Notes: generated from the letters alone by a model not told the origin. A stretch of DNA of 64,000 bases from Paenibacillus sp. FSL R5-0490 (GCF_001956215.1 NZ_MRTQ01000010.1:1-64000); one strand, 5' to 3'. Counted from the stretch's first letter, positions 45,080 through 54,017 are shown. A program made the numbers and translations.

Positions 45080-46147
45080 ATGGGCTGGAACCGTAATTCC
45101 ATCACTGCGATGCTGGATATAAAATACCCTATTTTTCAGGCTCCCATGGCTGGAGGGATGACAACGCCGCAATTAATCAGTGAGGTATCAAATTGCGGCG
45201 GACTTGGAAATATGGGTGCAGGCTATATGAGTCCGGATGAGATAAGAGAAGATATAAAACAAATTCGGAAATTGACAGATCGGCCATTTGGCGTCAATCT
45301 CTTTGTTCCGGATCTTGATGTGTCAGTGAATTCAGATGATATCAGCAGCATGGGGAATGTGCTTGAACGATACAGCAGTGAGCTGGGTATGGAGGTAAAG
45401 TCAACTCTTCCGAAAAAGGATTATGCTGCTTTATACAAAAAACAGCTTGATGTTTTGATGGGAGAACGTGTGCCTGTTTGCAGCTTTACGTTTGGCATAC
45501 CTGATTCGGCCTTTATTTCAGAATTAAAGAAACAGGGTACGATGATTATTGGAACCGCAACAAATGTCAATGAGGCAGTGGAATGGGAAGAAGCGGGCGC
45601 AGATATTATTGTTGTACAGGGATTTGAAGCTGGGGGGCACCGCGGAACATTTCACAGGGAAGAAAGCGGTATGATCGGTTCCATGGCTCTCATACCGCAG
45701 GCGGCAGATGCAGTAAGCTGTCCTGTGGCCGCGGCAGGCGGAATCATGGATGCCCGGGGTATGGCTGCTGCCATGATTCTTGGGGCAGCAGGAGTCCAGC
45801 TTGGAACGGCCTTTCTTACATGCAGGGAAAGCGGGGCTCACTCACTTTACAAGCATGCTCTATTAAATGCAAGGGAAGATCAGACAGCTGTGACGAAAGC
45901 ATTCTCAGGAAAGCCTGCAAGAGGGATTCGCAACAGATTCATGGAGGAAATGAAAGGTGTGCAGCCGTTGCCTTATCCATTGCAGAATGATATGACAGCG
46001 CCTATCCGGAAGCATGCAGCGAAGCTGGAGCGGCCGGAGTTTATGTCATTATGGGCCGGTCAGGGAGTGGGAATGGCTAAAGAGGTGACAGTGAAGGAAT
46101 TGATGACCAGGCTTGTTAAGGGGACAGAAGCATTATTGGATAAGTAA
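45080..46147 (+). CDS. nitronate monooxygenase (2-nitropropane dioxygenase family)
   Basis: A 355-aa FMN TIM-barrel enzyme: YPIFQAPMAGGMTTPQLISEVSNCGGLGNMGAGYMSPDEI, VVQGFEAGGHRGTF with the catalytic His, and AAGGIMDARGMAAAMILGAAGVQLGTAFL for phosphate binding. It would oxidise alkyl nitronates such as propionate 3-nitronate. GGAGGAAGGG precedes the ATG. Probably cotranscribed with the thioredoxin-like gene. Confidence 0.9.
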   Translation: MGWNRNSITAMLDIKYPIFQAPMAGGMTTPQLISEVSNCGGLGNMGAGYMSPDEIREDIKQIRKLTDRPFGVNLFVPDLDVSVNSDDISSMGNVLERYSSELGMEVKSTLPKKDYAALYKKQLDVLMGERVPVCSFTFGIPDSAFISELKKQGTMIIGTATNVNEAVEWEEAGADIIVVQGFEAGGHRGTFHREESGMIGSMALIPQAADAVSCPVAAAGGIMDARGMAAAMILGAAGVQLGTAFLTCRESGAHSLYKHALLNAREDQTAVTKAFSGKPARGIRNRFMEEMKGVQPLPYPLQNDMTAPIRKHAAKLERPEFMSLWAGQGVGMAKEVTVKELMTRLVKGTEALLDK

Positions 46148-46176
46148 AAAGCAGTGCCAAGTGCGGCACTGCTTCT
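46147..46176. terminator. bidirectional terminator
   Basis: AAGCAGTGCC/GGCACTGCTT stem between convergent genes. Confidence 0.8.
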
Positions 46177-46179
46177 GTA

Positions 46180-47112
46180 TTATTTGCCGGCCAATACGTT
46201 TGTAAGAGGCGGTACGATCTGCTTTTTGCGTGAAACAACGCCCTTTAATACGGCACTGTTGTTTTTAAGTGTTACATCATAAGCTTTTTCAACTGCAGCA
46301 GCTTCTTTGCCAAGAGAAATGGCAACTGAGTCGTTGTTAAGGATATCAGTTAAAACAAAAACAAAAAGGTCAAGCTCTTTGCTATTAATGTTTTCAGTAA
46401 TGACAGCCTCCAATTCTTCCTGGCGGCTTAGTACGTCATTCAGGTCCACAGCATTAACCTGAGCGATTTCTGTTTTATAGCTTCCCATTTGGAATTCCTT
46501 TGCGTCAAGGGAGATTAGCTCTTTCACGCTCTTCTTGCTTAAGTCTGCTCCTGCTTTCAGCATTTCGAGACCATATTCTTCAGGGTTTACTCCCGCGATT
46601 TCAGCAAGCTCGCGTGCTGCTGCAACGTCCTGATCTGTGCATGTTGGAGATTTGAACAGCAGGGAATCGGAAATAATGGCAGAAAGCATAAGGCCAGCAG
46701 TTTCCTTGCTGATTTCCACTCCGTTTTCCTTGTACATTTTGTTCAGAATGGTTGCTGTACAGCCAACAGGCTCTGCACGGTAGTAAAGCGGATCGCTTGT
46801 TTCAAAATTCGCAATGCGGTGGTGGTCAATAACCTCAAGGATTTTCACATCTCTGATATCATCAGCGCTTTGCTGGAACTCATTATGGTCTACAAGAATT
46901 ACTTCGCTGGCTTCCTTGGATACTGCCTCAACAAGCCGGGGAGCTTCAGTCTTAAAATAATCTAGGGCATATTGTGTTTCCTCATTTACCTTGCCCAGGC
47001 GGATTGGCTCTGCATCAACGCCTAATTTGTTTTTTAATTCTGCATAAGCAAGTGCTGAACAGATTGAGTCAGTGTCAGGGTTTTTGTGTCCGAAGACAAA
47101 TACTTTTGACAT
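46180..47112 (-). CDS. ppaC: manganese-dependent inorganic pyrophosphatase (family II)
   Basis: A 310-aa DHH-family enzyme: [49 protein letters not shown], and C-terminal [10 protein letters not shown]. It hydrolyses pyrophosphate with Mn2+ in the cytoplasm and pulls biosynthetic reactions forward. Start ATG 47112 follows GAAGGAG; the longer frame to 47151 has no site. Confidence 0.96.
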   Translation of the reverse strand: MSKVFVFGHKNPDTDSICSALAYAELKNKLGVDAEPIRLGKVNEETQYALDYFKTEAPRLVEAVSKEASEVILVDHNEFQQSADDIRDVKILEVIDHHRIANFETSDPLYYRAEPVGCTATILNKMYKENGVEISKETAGLMLSAIISDSLLFKSPTCTDQDVAAARELAEIAGVNPEEYGLEMLKAGADLSKKSVKELISLDAKEFQMGSYKTEIAQVNAVDLNDVLSRQEELEAVITENINSKELDLFVFVLTDILNNDSVAISLGKEAAAVEKAYDVTLKNNSAVLKGVVSRKKQIVPPLTNVLAGK

Positions 47113-47277
47113 AATTCTTACTCCTTCTATATGTAATGTTGGTTTTGGCATGCTGTTATTTTACCATATTTCTAATGTAATGGCGGTCCAGGGAAAAATC
47201 AAATTTTGTTTTTTTCAATTGTTAGAGGAAGCTTGGGTGTTTTGGAGAAATATAAAAAAAGTAAGGAGGAGACAAAC

Positions 47278-48042
47278 ATGGGAAAAGTAGCCGTAATATC
47301 TGATATTCATGGAAATATCACAGCTCTGGAGGCTGTTCTGGACAATATCCGCGAACGCGGAATAGAGAATATTTTTTGCCTGGGTGACTTAATAGGAAAA
47401 GGACCCAATTCTCTTAAAGCCGTTGAACGGATTAAAGAGACCTGTGAAGTGGTCCTCCTGGGGAATTGGGATGACTTTATGCAGAAGCCGCTGGACTTTG
47501 AAGAGGGGCAGTGGCATCAGAGACAGCTGGGGGAAGAGGCCTTATCCTATTTAGGCACGCTTCCGTTCCATTACGATTTTTATATGAGCGGAAAATATAT
47601 CAGACTCTACCATGCTTCAGCCAAAAGCATTTATCACCGGGTGGTGCCCATGAGGGATTCACATGACGAAAAGCTGGCTATGTTCGAGAATACGGAGAAT
47701 ATTACTGCCGGAGAGGAAGGCAGGATTCCGGATGTTGTCGGGTACGGGGATATTCACGCAGCCCTGGTTGAACCGATTCATCCGCAAAAGACACTATTCA
47801 ATGCAGGAAGCGTCGGGAACTCCCTTGATATCCCTCAGGCTGCCTATGCAATCTTGCATGGGGAATACTTATCAAAAGAGGCTGCACCTTTTTCCATTGA
47901 GATTGTCCGGATTCCATATGATATTGAAAAAGAAATCAGCATTGCCAAAGACATGGGAATGCCGAATCTTGAGGCATACGTCCTGGAACTGCGCGAAGCG
48001 AAATATAGGGGGGCGCCGAAGAAAGTGCAGGCAGAGAAATAG
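47278..48042 (+). CDS. calcineurin-like metallophosphoesterase
   Basis: A 254-aa metallophosphoesterase with the full metal set: SDIHGN, CLGDLIGKGP, LGNWDDF, then H in LYHASAKS, GYGDIHA and NAGSVGN. The substrate may be a phosphodiester or phosphoprotein and cannot be told. AAGGAGGAG precedes ATG 47278; an in-frame extension upstream has no site. A repeat array follows it. Confidence 0.9.
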   Translation: MGKVAVISDIHGNITALEAVLDNIRERGIENIFCLGDLIGKGPNSLKAVERIKETCEVVLLGNWDDFMQKPLDFEEGQWHQRQLGEEALSYLGTLPFHYDFYMSGKYIRLYHASAKSIYHRVVPMRDSHDEKLAMFENTENITAGEEGRIPDVVGYGDIHAALVEPIHPQKTLFNAGSVGNSLDIPQAAYAILHGEYLSKEAAPFSIEIVRIPYDIEKEISIAKDMGMPNLEAYVLELREAKYRGAPKKVQAEK

Positions 48043-48064
48043 GAGCCATCCCCGGGTTCTGAGA

Positions 48065-48185
48065 GCACATAAAAAAAGCTAAGCGCACATAAAAAAACTT
48101 ATCCGCACACAAAAAACGCTAAACGCACATAAAAAATTTTATCTGCACAAAAATTCCGGTTATCCGCACATAATTTGCAGATGCA
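48065..48185. repeat. 20-bp periodic intergenic array (GCACATAAAAAA units)
   Basis: GCACA(T/C) occurs at 48065, 48085, 48105, 48125, 48145 and 48166, a strict 20-bp period (last 21). Each is followed by AAAAAA and an alternating tail, GCTAAGC or TTATCC. Units differ at several bases. It lies between the phosphoesterase gene and the convergent STAS gene's terminator. Confidence 0.8.
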
Positions 48186-48199
48186 TCATAAAAAACATA

Positions 48200-48238
48200 A
48201 AAAAGCTGACTTCCGTCCAATGCGGAATCAGCTTTTTG
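48200..48238. terminator. bidirectional terminator
   Basis: AAAAGCTGACTTCCG pairs with CGGAATCAGCTTTT with one mismatch; T-run on both strands. Confidence 0.85.
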
Positions 48239-48243
48239 TATGA

Positions 48244-49269
48244 TTAAAAGATTTTCCTGCCTTTTTTGGAAAGAGCATAATAAATGCCGTGCTGCAGGTT
48301 TGTGAAGCAGTTAAATTTAGAGAGATTAAAGTTGGTTTCCGTAATTTTAGTGCCAAGTTCCGGAGAAATGCCGACCAGAATGGTTTCTGTGCCGATCAGA
48401 TTAGCTGCAGCAGCCAATTTGCTTAAGAATTCCACCGTGTAGGCACTGATGGACTGATTTAACCCGGTCAGGTCCAGGATTAGGCAATCTGCCTGGTGCT
48501 TCGGAAGGCTATGAAGAGTTTTATCGACGAGTTCTTCAGAGCGGAATTCATCATATCTTCCCAAAAGAGGGACAACAACAATTCCATCCAGGACAGGAAT
48601 AACCGGTGAAGAGATTTCTTTAACAAGCTGCTTAAGTTCTAACGTGCGCACTTCCACTAATTTCTCAAGCTCACTGATTTTTTTTGATTCTTCCCGTCTC
48701 GTTAAATCATGGATATTTTCCTCAACCGTAACGCTTGAAGGGAAGAAATCCAGCTCTGTATATTCGTGGCCGGCTAACTGGTCAGATTCCTTTTTATACC
48801 AGATGCTTCTCCCAAACACAGCTGAAAAGATCCCTGCAAAATGTCCCGGCAGAAAGGTTCCGGACTCAGTTTTCCCTTGTTCCCTGTTAATCTTATATTC
48901 CCAGCTGTCAACAGTTCTGACCCTGGCTGTTTTGGCAGCGGGATCTACATTAGTAATGATGAATTTCCCCCAGCCGGCAGACGCGTATATTCTGGGGATG
49001 ATATTGGCCACTTCAGTTATATGCAGATTCATGTCTTTAAAAAACTTTCCAACAACCATTCCCTGCCTGAAACCGGCGGTCTCAAGTACAAGACTGGAGG
49101 TTTCTTTGCCTGAAATCTCTTCAATTGTATCAAAAAAGCTTTTCATGGCTGAACTTATCCAAAAGAGGACTGAGTCTTCACCTTCAAAATTAAACTGACC
49201 TTTTTCCAGGTCCCAATTAAAATTAAAGCCATCAATTTTTGTTTCAAGCACAAGGCCTGCTTCTTTCAT
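48244..49269 (-). CDS. STAS-domain protein with V4R/heme-NO-binding-like N-terminal domain (RsbR-like)
   Basis: 341 aa. Residues 1-190 form a sensory domain (FISSAMKSFFDTIEEISG-like region, FRQGMVVGKFFKDMNLHITEVANIIPRIYASAGWG, FLPGHFAGIFSAVFGRSIWYKKE), similar in style to V4R/XylR-N domains. A coiled coil follows (ESKKISELEKLVEVRTLELKQLVKEI), then a STAS domain (SSPVIPVLDGIVVVPLLGRYDEFRSEELVDKTL; LILDLTGLNQSISAYTVEFL). It likely feeds a ligand signal into a stressosome. GGGGGTAATGG precedes ATG. The domain name for the first half is tentative. Confidence 0.75.
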   Translation of the reverse strand: MKEAGLVLETKIDGFNFNWDLEKGQFNFEGEDSVLFWISSAMKSFFDTIEEISGKETSSLVLETAGFRQGMVVGKFFKDMNLHITEVANIIPRIYASAGWGKFIITNVDPAAKTARVRTVDSWEYKINREQGKTESGTFLPGHFAGIFSAVFGRSIWYKKESDQLAGHEYTELDFFPSSVTVEENIHDLTRREESKKISELEKLVEVRTLELKQLVKEISSPVIPVLDGIVVVPLLGRYDEFRSEELVDKTLHSLPKHQADCLILDLTGLNQSISAYTVEFLSKLAAAANLIGTETILVGISPELGTKITETNFNLSKFNCFTNLQHGIYYALSKKGRKIF

Positions 49270-49375
49270 ACCATTACCCCCTGATATTGATATGTATAGT
49301 AAAGCAACTTATTTTTCTGGTATGTAACTAATGTTAAATACCCTTAATTTCAGTCAATAAACCTATTTTGTAAAA

Positions 49376-50035
49376 TTATCTGCGTCTGTTTATATTCAAC
49401 TTCTTTGACTTTTCATTCACATAAGCGTACATAATCTCTTTCTCATTCAAATCGTTTTGACGAAGCTGATCTAAAAGCCAATCCTTGGTCTGTCCGAGCA
49501 GCTCGAGGTTACGGGTCTGAATCCTGCCATCCACAATCACTGCAATCGGGAGCCCCTCATCCTGAATGGGGATCTTTAAATGCTCAACTGTGACAGGCGT
49601 ATTGGCCACTTTCGGTATGATGCTCACTTCACCGATTGGCTCGAGAATAGCGTAATCAACATCCGCAATCTTCGGGTAGCCTTTGCTTCTTAAAATGGAC
49701 AGCAGCTGAGACATGGAAAGATGGGACTTTTCCAGATTGTCTTCCAGGATTTCACCATTTTTAATCAGCATCGTCGGCTCACCAAGAAAAAATCGGTTGC
49801 CAATTTGGTTTAAAGTCAAATAAGAGAAGAGAATGTGAAGGCCTACCAGAATGGCCAATGCTGCTAATGTTGGCCCGTATTTTGTGCTAATGAGAGGCTC
49901 AGAAGCCACTGTGCCAACGATAATGATAGCGACAAGGTCATAAGGAGTCATCTGGATAATCGTCGATTTCCCCATCAGTCTCATAATCATGATTGTGATT
50001 AAGTAAAGACTCGCTATTTTTAAGATCAAGAACAT
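49376..50035 (-). CDS. DUF421/YetF-family membrane protein
   Basis: A 219-aa protein with three N-terminal membrane helices (IASLYLITIMIMRLMGKSTIIQMTPYDLVAIIIVGTVASEPL) and a cytoplasmic DUF421 domain (GEPTMLIKNGEILEDNLEKSHLSMSQLLSILRSKGYPKIADVDYAILEPIGEVSII). Relatives in B. subtilis include YetF and YdfR; some are spore-membrane proteins. Function is unknown. ATG 50035 follows AAGGAG by 7 nt. Confidence 0.88.
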   Translation of the reverse strand: MFLILKIASLYLITIMIMRLMGKSTIIQMTPYDLVAIIIVGTVASEPLISTKYGPTLAALAILVGLHILFSYLTLNQIGNRFFLGEPTMLIKNGEILEDNLEKSHLSMSQLLSILRSKGYPKIADVDYAILEPIGEVSIIPKVANTPVTVEHLKIPIQDEGLPIAVIVDGRIQTRNLELLGQTKDWLLDQLRQNDLNEKEIMYAYVNEKSKKLNINRRR

Positions 50036-50102
50036 ATGCAAGCTCCTTCGAACGCACTTTATTCAAAGGTTTTGCTTAAAGAGCTGCTTTCATGTGAAAA
50101 AT

Positions 50103-50135
50103 AATAAAAAAACCCGAATGCAGGGTCCGGGTTTC
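50103..50135 (-). terminator. plsY terminator
   Basis: AAACCCG/CGGGTTT stem; on the minus strand it is followed by TTTTTATTATT. Confidence 0.75.
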
Positions 50136-50137
50136 AA

Positions 50138-50764
50138 TTAAGCACGCTTTTTATCATCTCTTGGAGGGATGCGGTCATCTTTTAAGCGCTTATCATTGAT
50201 TTTAGGCTCCTTATTATCAATAAAGTTATTAATGTTCGAACGATGCAGGAAAATCAGAAATAATAGGAAAATAGAAAAGATAAGTTCATGTTCAGTGCCT
50301 TCAGTAAATAAGGAATAGATAAGCAAGGATCCACCCACTGATAAAGAGCCAAAAAATACATACTTCGTTAGGAAAATGACAGCGACAAAAGAAATATAGG
50401 CGATTAAAAACATCCAAATATTTACATAAAGCAATACACCTGCGGTGGTTGCGATGGCTTTTCCTCCGCGGAATCCTGCAAAGACCGGAAAGCAGTGGCC
50501 GGCAACTGCAACCATCCCGACTATTAGCGGATCAGCCTCAGCGTTCAGAATCACAGGAATTGCCGCAGCTGCAGCACCCTTGCTCACATCCACCAGCAGA
50601 ACCACAATAGCCGCTTTCTTGCCAAGAACCCTTAATGTATTAGTCGCACCAGGATTATTGCTGCCATGATCACGAATGTCAATTCCAAAGGCAAATTTGC
50701 CAAACAATAAGGCAGTAGGAATTGATCCTATCAAGTATGCTGCCAGGTAAATAAGAAGAGTCAT
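50138..50764 (-). CDS. plsY: acyl-phosphate:glycerol-3-phosphate acyltransferase
   Basis: A 208-aa polytopic enzyme with the PlsY motifs GSIPTALLFGKFAFGIDIRDHGSNNPGATNTLRVLGK, HCFPVFAGFRGGKAIATTAGVLL, and a late RHRSN-type segment (LHRSNI). It transfers acyl chains from acyl-phosphate to glycerol 3-phosphate, the first step of phospholipid synthesis. Start ATG 50764 follows AAAGGAT by 9 nt; ATG 50773 overlaps the site. Bacilli often hold more than one PlsY copy, so this may be a paralogue. Confidence 0.93.
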   Translation of the reverse strand: MTLLIYLAAYLIGSIPTALLFGKFAFGIDIRDHGSNNPGATNTLRVLGKKAAIVVLLVDVSKGAAAAAIPVILNAEADPLIVGMVAVAGHCFPVFAGFRGGKAIATTAGVLLYVNIWMFLIAYISFVAVIFLTKYVFFGSLSVGGSLLIYSLFTEGTEHELIFSIFLLFLIFLHRSNINNFIDNKEPKINDKRLKDDRIPPRDDKKRA

Positions 50765-51127
50765 CGTATTCATCCTTTTTCATCAATATATTCAATTGTT
50801 ATTTAGAGTTGTCCTTTATTTGAAATTTTTTTACTAGCCTCCTCTGCATGTAGTCATTGCTTACAGTTTACCATATAATGGTTTAGTGAAAAGGGAGAAT
50901 TAATCATTATCCGGAATAGAAAATTCTGTAACTTTTTTAGTGAGAGATTATTATAAAAAAGGTATTGAATTATTCTTTCCTCTAAATTATGATTGTTTCG
51001 GCACTCAAAAAGAAAGCATGTTATTCGAATAGTTTTAAGGATATGTTTGATAAAAATAATACCCTGCAGGATATTATTTGTGCTTCAAAGCACTCCCTGT
51101 AAGGAACATTGGAAGGAGATGATTTTC
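50765..51127. other. intergenic region between plsY and the HC2 gene
   Basis: About 360 bp, AT-rich. A plus frame from 50993 in front of the HC2 gene has no start with a ribosome site and gives an unlikely basic peptide. An imperfect dyad AATAATACCCTGCAGGATATTATT lies at 51057-51080. No sigma-factor gene is present. Confidence 0.45.
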
Positions 51128-51487
51128 ATGGAGCATTTTTCATTAGAGGAATGGCGGAAATATTCGAAAAATGAGCTTTCTGAACCTGAGCGTGAACTCT
51201 ATGAAGATCATCTCTATATATGTGATCAATGTCTGGAAGTATACCTCGAAGCGATGGAAGAGGAGGAGTACTCCTTGCCCGCAATGCCAGGGGAAGAGGC
51301 CTTTACCAATCTTGTTATGGCTCAGATTGCAGGCGGAACCCCCGAAGAAGCTTCTCAGGAACAGAGTGGGCTTCCTCCTAAAGCCTCCTGGTTTGAGCGC
51401 TGGTTCCCTCTTGCCTTCGCCTGCTTTGTGCTTATTGGGGGATTAGTAACCATGTACCGGGAGAAAAATCAAATAGATCAGGAGTAA
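51128..51487 (+). CDS. anti-sigma-factor-like HC2 zinc-finger membrane protein
   Basis: 119 aa. The N-terminal ZAS-type motif is HLYICDQC (H28-x3-C32-x2-C35) within ELSEPERELYEDHLYICDQCLEVYLEAMEEE. A linker and one membrane helix (FPLAFACFVLIGGLVTMY) follow. This is the layout of anti-sigma factors that hold ECF sigma factors at the membrane. No sigma gene lies beside it, so the partner is elsewhere or the role differs. ATG 51128 follows GGAAGGAG. A terminator follows. Confidence 0.78.
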   Translation: MEHFSLEEWRKYSKNELSEPERELYEDHLYICDQCLEVYLEAMEEEEYSLPAMPGEEAFTNLVMAQIAGGTPEEASQEQSGLPPKASWFERWFPLAFACFVLIGGLVTMYREKNQIDQE

Positions 51488-51513
51488 CTCTTAACCGAAG
51501 TTAGGAGTTTTTT
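51486..51513 (+). terminator. terminator
   Basis: AACTCTTAAC/GTTAGGAGTT stem with one G-U pair, then TTTT. Confidence 0.75.
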
Positions 51514-51560
51514 ACATTAAAAAATTTGAAAATTCATATAAAAATACTTACAATAAAAAA

Positions 51561-51573
51561 GACCGATCAGTTT
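51561..51573. promoter_or_regulatory. possible TetR-type operator
   Basis: GACCGATCAGTTT resembles half-conserved AcrR/TetR operators of the GACCGATCGGTC kind and lies upstream of the TetR unit. Weak evidence. Confidence 0.3.
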
Positions 51574-51605
51574 ATTTTAATTACAATACCTGGGGAGTGG
51601 GAGAT

Positions 51606-51863
51606 ATGGGAAGAAGGCAGGTTCCGCAGGAAATGCAAAAAAAGAGCAAGAGTGTCCATCTTGAGCAATGGATTTGGGATTTGGCAGCGCAGCTGCAGCC
51701 GTGCCGTTCAGCAGCTATCAGAGATTTATTTCTCGCTAAAATGAAAGAAGACTTGATAAGAGCGGGATTGGCGGAGGAAAGCACGGAAATCACGAGTGAA
51801 CATGCCAGCCTGTATATAGAAGAAGTTCTGAAAGACAGTGAAATCAGCCGAAAGTGCTGCTGA
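51606..51863 (+). CDS. hypothetical protein preceding TetR gene, 85 aa
   Basis: A soluble helical 85-aa protein (VHLEQWIWDLAAQLQPCRSAAIRDLFLAKMKEDLIRAGL) ending RKCC. The site GGGGAGTGGGAG lies before ATG 51606; GTG 51597 is the alternative. It stands 50 nt before the TetR gene and may be cotranscribed. I do not recognise it. Confidence 0.6.
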   Translation: MGRRQVPQEMQKKSKSVHLEQWIWDLAAQLQPCRSAAIRDLFLAKMKEDLIRAGLAEESTEITSEHASLYIEEVLKDSEISRKCC

Positions 51864-51912
51864 TAAATGCATAACTGAAAGAGAATAAATCAGTTGCCTT
51901 GGAGGGACAGAA

Positions 51913-52530
51913 TTGCCGCCTATTGTATCAGAGGAATATAAACGGAAAAAAAAGAAAGAGATCCTGTCTGGCGCCTTGGCCTGTTTTGCCAAAAAAGGAT
52001 TTCAGGCAGCAACCATAGATGATATAGTCGCCTACTCAGGAATAAGCAAGGGAGCCATCTATAATTATTTTAAAAGCAAGGAAGAAATCTATTTGGAGCT
52101 GTTGAATGAGCAGACAGAATCAGCTAATGCAAGACTTGCAGAGAAAATATCCATGTTATCCTCCGCGGAAGAGAAACTTGAATACCTGTTTGACTTGTAC
52201 AGGGATATGAGCCCATTCAGCGAGGAACGAAAAGACAGAATAACTGTGCAGCTGGAATTTACGCTGCATTCCTCAAGAGATGAGAACCTGAATCGAATCC
52301 TCAATGAACGGGGAAAGAAGTTCTTTTTAAAGCTGATAACAGATATTATGGAGGAAGGACAGGATGCCGGGGAATTCCGTTCCGCTGCAGACCCAAATCA
52401 TGTAGCGGGATTGTTCTGGACTTTTATGGACGGGGCCATGCTTCATAGAGTAATCAATGATGAATATCCATATAGAACCATTATTGACTATGTTAAGAGC
52501 CTTGTTTTGCAGGACCTGAAACAGGAATAA
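51913..52530 (+). CDS. TetR/AcrR-family regulator (YerO-like)
   Basis: A 205-aa repressor. Helix-turn-helix region is ILSGALACFAKKGFQAATIDDIVAYSGISKGAIYNYFKSKEEIYLELL. The C-terminal ligand domain is of TetR_C type. Start TTG 51913 lies behind GGAGGGAC. In B. subtilis yerO sits between gatB and dgkB with the efflux gene yerP (swrC); no efflux gene is present here, so its target is unclear. Confidence 0.85.
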   Translation: MPPIVSEEYKRKKKKEILSGALACFAKKGFQAATIDDIVAYSGISKGAIYNYFKSKEEIYLELLNEQTESANARLAEKISMLSSAEEKLEYLFDLYRDMSPFSEERKDRITVQLEFTLHSSRDENLNRILNERGKKFFLKLITDIMEEGQDAGEFRSAADPNHVAGLFWTFMDGAMLHRVINDEYPYRTIIDYVKSLVLQDLKQE

Positions 52531-52783
52531 TGCTCTGCCTTATCCTGGCTAATGATGATTTTAGATCAACAGGCCAAGAAATATAACTTAATTACGATAC
52601 TTTTTTGCCTAATGAGGGTATAATTCATTTGTGCATCTGACTACTTGTGAAAATAGCAGGAAGTGAATAGAATAGAAACGGATAGCAGTGAATAATTGCT
52701 AAGCCGTGGACTATTCGCTATGATGTAAAAAGATGGAATAAAGAGGATTAAGTTTAGATATTTCAATAATAGGATGATGGGCT

Positions 52784-53719
52784 ATGAAAAGAGCAAGAAT
52801 TATTTATAATCCGACTTCAGGCCGGGAAATTTTTAAGAGACATTTAGCAGAGGTTTTGCAAAAATTGGAGAGAGCTGGCTATGAAACCTCATGCCACGCC
52901 ACCACAGGTGAAGGGGATGCGATTAAAGCTGCCCGGACAGCTGTTGAACGCCGATTCGACCTGGTCGTTGCAGCAGGCGGAGACGGTACGATTAATGAGG
53001 TTGTAAATGGACTCGCCGAACAGGATTACCGTCCTCGCCTCGGCATTATCCCAACGGGCACAACCAATGATTTTGCCCGTGCTCTCCATATTCCAAGAGA
53101 TGTGGAAGCGGCAGCAGATATCATTGTAAAAGGAGATACCATTCCTGTTGATATTGGCCGCATAAATGATAAATATTTTATTAATATTGCCGGTGGAGGA
53201 AGGCTGACAGAGCTGACTTACGAGGTGCCAAGCAAGCTTAAAACCATGATTGGCCAGCTTGCCTATTACCTAAAGGGAATTGAAATGCTGCCTTCAATCC
53301 GTTCAACTGAAGTGAGCATCGAGTTTGATGGCAAAATCTTTGAGGGTGAGGTCATGCTTTTCCTTGTCGGTCTGACAAATTCAGTCGGCGGGTTTGAGAA
53401 GCTTGCGCCGGATTCCTGTATTAATGACGGGCTATTTTCCCTGCTGATTTTAAAGAAAACCAACCTCGCCGATTTTATCCGGATCGCGACAATGGCAGTC
53501 CGGGGTGAGCATGTAAAGGATCCGAACGTCATCTACACGCAGGCAAATCGCATTAAAGTGCACTCCAAAGAGAAAGTACAGCTCAATCTTGACGGTGAAT
53601 TTGGCGGGCTGCTTCCTGCCGAATTCGTAAACCTGTACAGACATTTGGAAGTATTTGTCCCTATTGACCAGATTCGTGAAGAAGACCGTCCCACCGATTG
53701 GGAAAGCTCCCGCGAATAA
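52784..53719 (+). CDS. dgkB: diacylglycerol kinase
   Basis: A 311-aa DAGK-catalytic-domain enzyme: IIYNPTSGREIFKRHLAEVL, VAAGGDGTINEVVNGLAEQ, GIIPTGTTNDFARAL and the NIAGGGRLTEL segment. DgkB phosphorylates diacylglycerol released by lipoteichoic acid synthesis, returning it to phospholipid. The ribosome site is modest (AGGATGATGGG). Position before rlmCD matches B. subtilis dgkB (yerQ)-yefA. Confidence 0.93.
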   Translation: MKRARIIYNPTSGREIFKRHLAEVLQKLERAGYETSCHATTGEGDAIKAARTAVERRFDLVVAAGGDGTINEVVNGLAEQDYRPRLGIIPTGTTNDFARALHIPRDVEAAADIIVKGDTIPVDIGRINDKYFINIAGGGRLTELTYEVPSKLKTMIGQLAYYLKGIEMLPSIRSTEVSIEFDGKIFEGEVMLFLVGLTNSVGGFEKLAPDSCINDGLFSLLILKKTNLADFIRIATMAVRGEHVKDPNVIYTQANRIKVHSKEKVQLNLDGEFGGLLPAEFVNLYRHLEVFVPIDQIREEDRPTDWESSRE

Positions 53720-53786
53720 TAGGAAGTCCGCTCTATTACAGGGCGGGCTTTTAATTTTGCGAAAACACATGAAGTTGTGAACGATT

Positions 53787-53895
53787 CAAATAGAAAAGTA
53801 TTCCTGCCAATAGAAGAGTGAAAGAGCAAATAGATATGGAAACCTTGCAAATAGACCGGAAAATATGCAAATAAAGGGTTAGAATCTGCTAATAG
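53787..53895. repeat. 20-bp periodic intergenic array (CAAATAGA units)
   Basis: CAAATAG or a close variant occurs at 53787, 53807, 53827, 53848, 53868 and 53889, with a period of 20-21 bp. Sequence between units is variable. It lies between dgkB and rlmCD and has the same period and copy number as the array at 48065 with a different unit. Confidence 0.7.
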
Positions 53896-54017
53896 GCATG
53901 CTCCAGGCTATGCAAAGATTCAGAATCCGAAAGATATCCATTTCGTATTTACCCCTGTTTTATGATACAATCTGTCTAGTCAAAAAAGGTCACGGAATTA
54001 AGCTGAAAAGGAAGAAA

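Noticed and set aside
48065-48185. CRISPR array
   Set aside because: Unit is only 20 bp including the variable part, repeats are degenerate, there are no unique spacers and no cas genes.
48644-49198. 184-codon plus-strand frame
   Set aside because: Shadow of the STAS-domain gene on the minus strand.
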